From Gallionella sp. (lineage in GTDB: Bacteria > Pseudomonadota > Gammaproteobacteria > Burkholderiales > Gallionellaceae), in NCBI GenBank assembly GCA_030645955.1, contig JAUSMR010000196.1, positions 1-9,636 of the forward strand: a stretch of 9,636 bases of DNA, read 5' to 3'. Under the pieces are notes generated by a model that did no database searches, was not told the DNA's origin, and saw only the letters and a list, made by a program, of their open reading frames with translations. Shown piece by piece: positions 5,655 to 9,636 of this stretch. The position numbers and the translations under genes are program-made. Every line of letters begins with the position of its first letter. Position 1 is the first letter of the stretch.

Positions 5655-8129
5655 TTATTGGGCTTGATAACTTTGCCACATCCCCCACAGCGCATCCTCA
5701 AAATTACGTGCAAAGCGCGGTGCATCGAATAGCGGGGATGCCGTTACCTGCTGTCGCAAACCGGCCCGCAGTGCGGCCAAGTGCTTAAGATTGGACGCGA
5801 ATGCCACGGCTTTTGCCACATAGTCGTCTTCATCAGCGGCAATCCAGTCAGGCAAACCGGCATTGTGGGAGATGCTTCCCGCAGTGCGAGAAAGAAATCT
5901 ATCGCCTTGCAGACTCAAAACAGGAATCCCCATCCACAAAGCTTCAACGCTGGTGGTGACCCCGGGATAAGGGAAGGTGTCTAACGCGATATCCACTTTG
6001 TTGTACTCAGCCAAATGATCATCGCGGGAGGCAAGAGTCCCACCCAGTAGCAGCCGGTCAGGTGCAATGCCACAGGAAACAAAACGCTGGCGGGTCTTCT
6101 CACAGACAACCTGATCACTCAATTGTTTTGTCTTCAGCAACAGCCGTGAGTTCGGCACAGACTTGAGCACGCGCGCCCACACAGCCACCACCTCATCGGT
6201 CATCTTGGTCAAGTAATTGAAACTCCCGAAGGTCACATATCCCGCTGAAAGTGCCGGAAGCGGAGCTACCTTCACGGGGGAGGCTGGAACAGCAAGACAC
6301 AGGCAGCTTTCGGGCATCCGCCACACAGCTTCAGAAAAGTGGCTTTCGAATTCGGTGGGAATGGCATAGGGATCACCCAGAACATAATCCATTTCTGCCA
6401 CCCCGGTCGTGGCCGGCAATCCCAGCCATGTAACCTGCACCGTTGCAGGCTTCCAGGCGAACATTGGCAAGCGGTTGTGTCCGGTATGACCGGAAATATC
6501 CAGCAGGACATGCACACCATCGGCGTGTATTAAATGGGCTGCGGCCTCATCGTTTTTACCGAACAACGGTTTCCATGCGGAAAAATAGGGGCGGATGCGT
6601 GCGGTGAGTTCGTCTTCCTTGTAGTGTGTCGGATAAGCGATAAGCTCAATGCGATCCGGATTGATATGCGACAACATCCCTTCCAGAAAATGACCCACCG
6701 AATGTATCCGCAAATCGCCGGATACCAGCCCGACACGCAGGCGTTCGGGCTGGTCTGTACATCGCCAGGTGGAAAACCGTGCACCGGCCTTTCCTGCAAC
6801 GATCCGGCCAAATTCGCGTGCCTGCCCAAGAGAATACGAAGGGGTATGGCTGGCGGTGTAATGCAATACAAACAGCAGATCGCTACGTGCTTGATGTAAA
6901 TCTGGCTTGATCTCCAGAGCACGCCGGTAACACGCCTCAGCACCATCAAGCTGTCCAAGGTCTCTCAGTATTGCGCCCAGATTGCTGTGTGCCTCGGCAA
7001 AATCGGGTTTGAATTCCAGCGCCTGCCGGAAACTTGCCACCGCGCCTTCGTATTGCCTGATGCCCTGCAAGGCACAGCCCAGATTCAGGTGCGCCTCGGC
7101 CAGGTCAGGTTTGATCTCCAGTGCCTTCCGGTAACACTCCACTGCTCTGTCGATCTGCCCGAGGGTTTCCAGGGCACCGCCCAGATTGCTGTGCGCTTCG
7201 GCGTAATCGGGTTTGATCTCCAGCGCCCGCCGGTAACTCGCTATTGCACCTTCAAACTGGCCGATGTTTTGTAGCGCAAATCCCAGATTGCTATGCGCTT
7301 CGGCGAAATCAGGTTTGAAATTCACCGCGCGCCGGTAACTTGCCAGCGCGTTTTCAAATTCACCGAGCTTTTGCAGGGCGCTGCCAAGGTTGCTATGAGC
7401 CTCGGCCAAATCTGGTTTGATCTCCAGAGCACGCCGGTAACATGCCATCGCTACTTCAAGCTGCCCGAGCTCTTGCAGTGCAAGCCCCTGATTGCAATGC
7501 GCTTCGGCAAAATCCGGCTTGATTTCCAGCGCTTGGCGGTAACTCTCCACCGCCTTTTCTCGCTGTCCTTTGCTCGCTAGTGCATTACCCCTGTTGTAGA
7601 GGTCATTCAATGCAAGGCCAAGATTGCTATGCGCCTCGACCAGATCAGGATTGAGCGCTATCGCTCTTTTGTAACTGGCCAACGCGTCATCGAGCTGCCC
7701 GAGTTCTTTCAGGGCAACGCCCAGAGCGCAATGCACCTCGGCATAATCCGGTTTGATCTCCAGCGCCTTGAGGTAGCTCGATACCGCATCGTTATACTGC
7801 CCATAGCCCAACTGGGCGTTGCCGATGTTGTAATAAGCTCCGGCGTAATCCGGCTTGTGCTTGATCGCAGTCCGGAAAGCGTCCAGCGCGCCATTCAAGT
7901 TGCCTTTCGCCAGCAGGGCGTTGCCGTGATTGAGGTGCGCACGCGCCAGGTTCGGGGCCAGCCGGATGGCATCCAGGTAGCATTGCGTGGCTTCATCGAT
8001 CCGGCCATTTGCTTCGTGAGCTTGGCCTGCGTCGATCAAACGCAACGCATCCTGTTCGTGGGTGTCCGCTTTGTTATTGCCTGCGTCTGCGGTTTGTCCG
8101 GCAGACCTAAAGCGGTCAAATATTCCCAT
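5655..8129 (-). CDS. TPR-repeat GT41 (O-GlcNAc transferase/SPINDLY-like) glycosyltransferase
   Basis: The protein has 824 aa: a 26-residue leader, about eleven TPR units (27-410, the fifth 44 residues long), then a canonical GT41 domain. Visible blocks are GLVSGDLRIHSVGHF (467-481), DISGHTGHNRL (544-554), VQVTWLGLPATTG (564-576), YVTFGSFNYLTKMT (631-644), LASRDDH (699-705), LDTFPYPGVTTSVEALWMGIPV (716-737), and a C-terminal SPLFDAPRF block (798-806) like the end of human OGT. Compared with human OGT from memory, His476 matches H498, Lys642 matches K842, His705 matches H901 and Thr725-Thr726 match T921-T922. K898 is Arg, H920 is Val and D925 is Glu. These changes are in keeping with bacterial members, and the domain looks catalytically intact. 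It probably glycosylates Ser/Thr of cytoplasmic proteins; donor sugar and target are unknown. It is the first gene of a three-gene unit and faces a divergent small gene. Confidence 0.93.
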   Translation of the reverse strand: MGIFDRFRSAGQTADAGNNKADTHEQDALRLIDAGQAHEANGRIDEATQCYLDAIRLAPNLARAHLNHGNALLAKGNLNGALDAFRTAIKHKPDYAGAYYNIGNAQLGYGQYNDAVSSYLKALEIKPDYAEVHCALGVALKELGQLDDALASYKRAIALNPDLVEAHSNLGLALNDLYNRGNALASKGQREKAVESYRQALEIKPDFAEAHCNQGLALQELGQLEVAMACYRRALEIKPDLAEAHSNLGSALQKLGEFENALASYRRAVNFKPDFAEAHSNLGFALQNIGQFEGAIASYRRALEIKPDYAEAHSNLGGALETLGQIDRAVECYRKALEIKPDLAEAHLNLGCALQGIRQYEGAVASFRQALEFKPDFAEAHSNLGAILRDLGQLDGAEACYRRALEIKPDLHQARSDLLFVLHYTASHTPSYSLGQAREFGRIVAGKAGARFSTWRCTDQPERLRVGLVSGDLRIHSVGHFLEGMLSHINPDRIELIAYPTHYKEDELTARIRPYFSAWKPLFGKNDEAAAHLIHADGVHVLLDISGHTGHNRLPMFAWKPATVQVTWLGLPATTGVAEMDYVLGDPYAIPTEFESHFSEAVWRMPESCLCLAVPASPVKVAPLPALSAGYVTFGSFNYLTKMTDEVVAVWARVLKSVPNSRLLLKTKQLSDQVVCEKTRQRFVSCGIAPDRLLLGGTLASRDDHLAEYNKVDIALDTFPYPGVTTSVEALWMGIPVLSLQGDRFLSRTAGSISHNAGLPDWIAADEDDYVAKAVAFASNLKHLAALRAGLRQQVTASPLFDAPRFARNFEDALWGMWQSYQAQ
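6900..8051 (-). repeat. Eleven TPR-coding units, 102-bp period
   Basis: Residues 27-410 of the 824-aa protein consist of 34-residue TPR units, again with one 44-residue unit at 163-206 (LVEAHSNLGLALNDL joined to YNRGNALASKGQ...). Several consecutive units share ALEIKPD at their ends and AEAHSNLG at their starts, so the DNA has long near-identical tracts that could recombine. The array has one unit more than its paralogue. Confidence 0.9.
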
Positions 8130-8143
8130 CTAATAACCTTTCC
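7644..8143 (-). repeat. Paralogous block, upstream copy (leader to TPR4)
   Basis: This is the partner of 5067-5566. The first 26 codons differ by a single residue (Leu/Phe at position 4), and the ribosome-binding site and its spacing are the same. This points to tandem duplication followed by homogenisation, or by replacement, of one end of the gene. Confidence 0.85.
8137..8143 (-). promoter_or_regulatory. Ribosome-binding site of the 824-aa TPR-GT41 gene
   Basis: On the minus strand GGAAAGG lies 7 nt upstream of the ATG at 8129. It supports this start over internal ones, and the paralogue at 5552 has the same element at the same spacing. Confidence 0.75.
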
Positions 8144-8156
8144 AGGATGATTTTTG

Positions 8157-8186
8157 CTAAACTGATTTCGATTGATTGCTGTTTAG
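8157..8186. promoter_or_regulatory. Short inverted repeat in the divergent intergenic region
   Basis: CTAAAC (8157-8162) and GTTTAG (8181-8186) are perfect 6-bp inverted repeats with 18 bp between them, in the AT-rich gap between the TPR-GT41 gene and the divergent small gene. It overlaps the end of the candidate -10 box. It could be an operator, but a 6-bp pair is short enough to arise by chance. Confidence 0.2.
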
Positions 8187-8212
8187 TATTAATCGCCATG
8201 AACGCGACCCAA
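8185..8212 (-). promoter_or_regulatory. Candidate sigma70-type promoter for the glycosyltransferase cluster
   Basis: On the minus strand TTGGGT (8207-8212) and AATACT (8185-8190) are separated by 16 bp, with the -10-like box about 55 bp before the ATG at 8129. The match is modest (3 of 6 and 4 of 6 positions), so this is only the best candidate seen in the divergent region. Confidence 0.25.
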
Positions 8213-8270
8213 GTCAGGCAATCGCCAGGCGACACATTTTTCATTCCAGAAACATGCCAGGAGAAACAAC

Positions 8271-8573
8271 ATGATACTTGATTGGTTCAACGCTGGAGAC
8301 GCGGTTTTGTTTGCACAGGAAATCGTCCGCGAAACAAATTTATTATTCCCCCCCGATCAACAAAAAGGGAAGGCAATACCAACCAAAATATATCAAAAAA
8401 AATTCGCCGGCCTGATCGCACGCACCCGCACCTTTGCGTCAAAGCATAAACTGAATATTTATAAAAAAGCGAAACTTCTCAATACGATCAAGTGGGAATT
8501 GCGGGAGGCGGGCCACGAAGATGATTTTATTAACAACTTTATCGTGTTTCTTACCCCACTGTTGAACAAGTAG
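8271..8573 (+). CDS. Small hypothetical protein, divergent from the glycosyltransferase cluster
   Basis: I do not recognise this 100-aa protein. AGGAGA (8259-8264) lies 6 nt before the ATG, a strong ribosome-binding site that supports a real gene. The protein begins MILDWFNAGDA, has a lysine-rich middle and a segment HKLNIYKKAKLLNTIKWELREAG (residues 59-81) that looks helical and basic, and ends in a hydrophobic stretch FINNFIVFLTPLLNK. No signal peptide, membrane anchor, Cys/His metal site or obvious DNA-binding motif is clear. It is visibly richer in A+T than its neighbours and contains a C7 tract (8348-8354) and an A8 tract (8395-8402). It is transcribed away from the TPR genes and may share regulation with them. 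It could be an acceptor, a partner or a regulator, but nothing in the sequence decides this. Confidence 0.75.
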   Translation: MILDWFNAGDAVLFAQEIVRETNLLFPPDQQKGKAIPTKIYQKKFAGLIARTRTFASKHKLNIYKKAKLLNTIKWELREAGHEDDFINNFIVFLTPLLNK

Positions 8574-8640
8574 CTGTCGCCTCCGGAAACACCATGTTAT
8601 GCCACATGATAGTTCACCCCAAGGCGCCTCGTTAAATTCA

Positions 8641-8674
8641 AAACCCTGAGCGACACCACATCGCAACAGGGCTT
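8641..8674 (-). terminator. Probable Rho-independent terminator downstream of the ferritin-like gene
   Basis: On the minus strand AAGCCCTG (8674-8667) pairs with CAGGGTTT (8648-8641), with one G-U pair. An inner stem GCGA/TCGC (8664-8661/8653-8650) closes a 7-nt loop, with a small 2x1 internal loop between the stems. The last stem T's run into a further T at 8640 and then GAATTT. On the plus strand the same hairpin is followed by CTTGGAATTTT, so it could also serve the small gene ending at 8573, though less well. Confidence 0.5.
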
Positions 8675-8680
8675 GGAATT

Positions 8681-8824
8681 TTAGAGCTGCCACGCACCCT
8701 CTGCACGGCCAGCCGCTCCACCATTGCCTGATGTGGCATGGGACAGGTTCGAGTTGTTGCCGGAGGTGTTGCGCAAAGCGGTGCCGCGCAGGCCGAACGC
8801 TTTTAAATTGTTGCGGCGAACCTG
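8681..8824 (-). other. In-frame open stretch after the ferritin-like stop codon (3' untranslated region or lost tail)
   Basis: After the TAG at 8825-8827 the same frame stays open for 47 codons (QVRRNNLKAFGLRGTALRN...AEGAWQL) and ends in TAA at 8681-8683, six bases before the hairpin at 8641-8674. The codons are mostly GC-ending in the middle part, like real coding sequence. There is no in-frame ATG and no clear ribosome-binding site. It may be plain 3' untranslated sequence, the remnant of another gene, or an extension cut off by an amber codon. I do not recognise the peptide. The remaining non-coding bases 8574-8640 show nothing further. Confidence 0.35.
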
Positions 8825-9247
8825 CTATTTGGCAAGCGCGTTGGCGATATCGCGTTTGTGTTCTTCCTCCTGGATCAGGATGTCCTCCAGCACGCGGCGC
8901 AAACCATATTCCTTGAGCTCCTCGGCCTGGCCGATACGCTCCTTGTAACGTTTGATGGCGTTCTCCTCGCCCCACAGGTCCTGCTTGAGCATTTCCACGC
9001 TGTCTTTCGAAATCTCGCGTTTTTCCACGTCCACCGTGGGTACGCCGCCGAGAAAGTCGATCTGCTCGGACAGCATGACGGCATGCTGCATTTCCTCCGT
9101 TGCGTGGATCAGCAGCTCCTTCTGGATGGAATCGAATTCCGCGCCGTTGATCGTGGAGGCATGCTGCACATACTGGATGGCCGCAGAGTATTCCCATTCC
9201 AGGTCCTTGTTGAGTTCCGACAACAGCTTCTTCATGGTGATTTTCAT
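8825..9247 (-). CDS. Bacterioferritin-like di-iron ferritin-family protein
   Basis: The protein has 140 aa from the ATG at 9247, which has AGGAGA (9254-9259) 6 nt upstream. The same frame is open further upstream to 9442, but those codons look non-coding and lack a ribosome-binding site. Ferroxidase-type ligands are visible on a four-helix pattern: Glu19 (EYSAAIQY), Glu52 and His55 (EEMQH), Glu94/95 (GEENAIKRY), Glu127 and His130 (EEEH). Met53 sits where bacterioferritin has its haem-ligand Met52, so haem binding is possible but unproven. It is slightly shorter than classical Bfr (about 158 aa). The expected role is iron oxidation and storage or protection against iron-driven oxidative damage in the cytoplasm. 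A non-caging ferritin-like oxidase is the alternative. It diverges from ettA. Confidence 0.88.
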   Translation of the reverse strand: MKITMKKLLSELNKDLEWEYSAAIQYVQHASTINGAEFDSIQKELLIHATEEMQHAVMLSEQIDFLGGVPTVDVEKREISKDSVEMLKQDLWGEENAIKRYKERIGQAEELKEYGLRRVLEDILIQEEEHKRDIANALAK

Positions 9248-9265
9248 TTGGCTTCTCCTGTCGTT

Positions 9266-9293
9266 TGATAAAAAAGACGGTTTCATCTTATCA
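9266..9293. promoter_or_regulatory. Short inverted repeat upstream of the ferritin-like gene
   Basis: TGATAA (9266-9271) and TTATCA (9288-9293) form a 6-bp inverted repeat with a 16-bp gap, 20-45 bp upstream of the start codon, where an operator or promoter is expected. On the minus strand TAAGAT (9286-9291) could be a -10 box, but no good -35 was found. The GATAA words recall parts of Fur boxes, but the spacing does not fit one. Confidence 0.2.
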
Positions 9294-9339
9294 CACGCCG
9301 GCTGGCGCGCTAGCTGCGCACGGGCATGGCTCATAGTGC

Positions 9340-9403
9340 AGCGCCGGAAATGGATAGGCCGGTGTCCCAAGTATCCTCCCCAAATATCCCCAACTCCGGC
9401 GCT
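9340..9403. repeat. 9-bp inverted repeat in the ferritin/ettA divergent region
   Basis: AGCGCCGGA (9340-9348) and TCCGGCGCT (9395-9403) are perfect inverted repeats separated by 46 bp. A nested pair GGATA/TATCC (9352-9356/9372-9376) lies inside. The element ends about 45 bp before ettA, so it could be a structured leader, a regulator site or a small palindromic repeat. Confidence 0.45.
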
Positions 9404-9447
9404 ATAGGTTAAGCTTACACCCGTTTTTAATTCAACAAGCAAACATC

Positions 9448-9636
9448 ATGGCCCAATACGTAATGTCGATGCTCCGCGTGAGCAAAATCGTCCCACCCAA
9501 GCGTCAGATCATCAAGGACATCTCCCTCAGCTTCTTCCCCGGCGCGAAGATCGGCCTGCTCGGCCTGAACGGCTCGGGCAAATCCACCGTGCTGCGCATC
9601 ATGGCGGGCGTGGACAAGGAATACGACGGCGAGGTG
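9448..9636 (+). CDS. ettA: Energy-dependent translational throttle protein EttA (ABC-F), 3' partial
   Basis: The 63 codons before the window edge read MAQYVMSMLRVSKIVPPKRQ, continue through ISLSFFPGAKIG, and include a Walker A motif GLNGSGKST (residues 39-47). This is a close match to the known N-terminus of EttA (YjjK), a soluble ABC-F ATPase without membrane domains that binds the ribosomal E site and gates early elongation according to the ATP/ADP balance. The second ATPase domain and the arm lie outside the window. The start follows from homology to the MAQ(F/Y)V family start; no clear Shine-Dalgarno sequence is seen in the preceding bases (ATTCAACAAGCAAACATC), which is unusual for this window. 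It diverges from the ferritin-like gene. Confidence 0.95.
   Translation, partial: MAQYVMSMLRVSKIVPPKRQIIKDISLSFFPGAKIGLLGLNGSGKSTVLRIMAGVDKEYDGEV

Noticed and set aside
4425..8051. Regular roughly 102-bp repeats resembling a CRISPR or satellite array
   Set aside because: The period equals 34 codons and the repeats translate into TPR motifs in one long open frame, with no unique spacers.
6987..8150. Plus-strand open frames opposite the 824-aa TPR gene (6987-7274, 7293-7580, 7629-8150)
   Set aside because: They are antisense shadows of the TPR array with repetitive, family-less translations.
8439..9197. 252-aa minus-strand open frame spanning the small gene and the ferritin-like gene
   Set aside because: It uses a different frame from the ferritin-like protein, overlaps two better-supported genes, and has no recognisable domain.
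8825..9442. 205-aa version of the ferritin-like protein starting at 9442
   Set aside because: The extra N-terminus has no family match, and a strong AGGAGA site stands 6 nt before the ATG at 9247.

Overview
The window looks like a chromosomal segment of a betaproteobacterium. The clearest taxonomic hint is the start of EttA at the right edge, which reads like the beta/gammaproteobacterial form, together with the moderately high GC of the flanking genes. A Gallionellaceae/Nitrosomonadales-like host is a guess. No rRNA, tRNA, CRISPR array or transposase gene was seen.

Left flank (2-2179, +): the 3' three quarters of a P-type cation ATPase of the Na,K-ATPase-like (P-IIC) kind, cut by the window edge. 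Its nucleotide-binding domain is interrupted by an in-frame stretch of about 131 bp (886-1016) bounded by inverted repeats, which looks like a small palindromic mobile element that became coding.

Centre (2212-8129, all on -): three genes in one direction, read from right to left. A TPR-GT41 protein (5655-8129, 824 aa) comes first. After a 102-bp spacer follows a second TPR protein with a more divergent GT41-like domain (2958-5552, 864 aa), and then a SAM-dependent methyltransferase (2212-2961) whose ATG overlaps the preceding stop as ATGA. The two TPR genes are tandem paralogues: their first 60 residues are almost identical, and similarity decays through the TPR array into very different catalytic domains. 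The set reads as a candidate O-GlcNAc-transferase-like protein-glycosylation and methylation cassette, with the acceptor not visible in the window.

Divergent from the cassette is a small, AT-rich, unrecognised gene (8271-8573, +, 100 aa) with a good Shine-Dalgarno sequence. The 141-bp gap between the two divergent starts holds a weak candidate promoter and a short inverted repeat.

Right flank: a 140-aa bacterioferritin-like di-iron protein (8825-9247, -) with a plausible hairpin terminator about 150 bp downstream, and the first 63 codons of the ABC-F translation factor gene ettA (9448-9636, +). The layout suggests an accessory glycosylation island set between ordinary housekeeping or ion-homeostasis genes.
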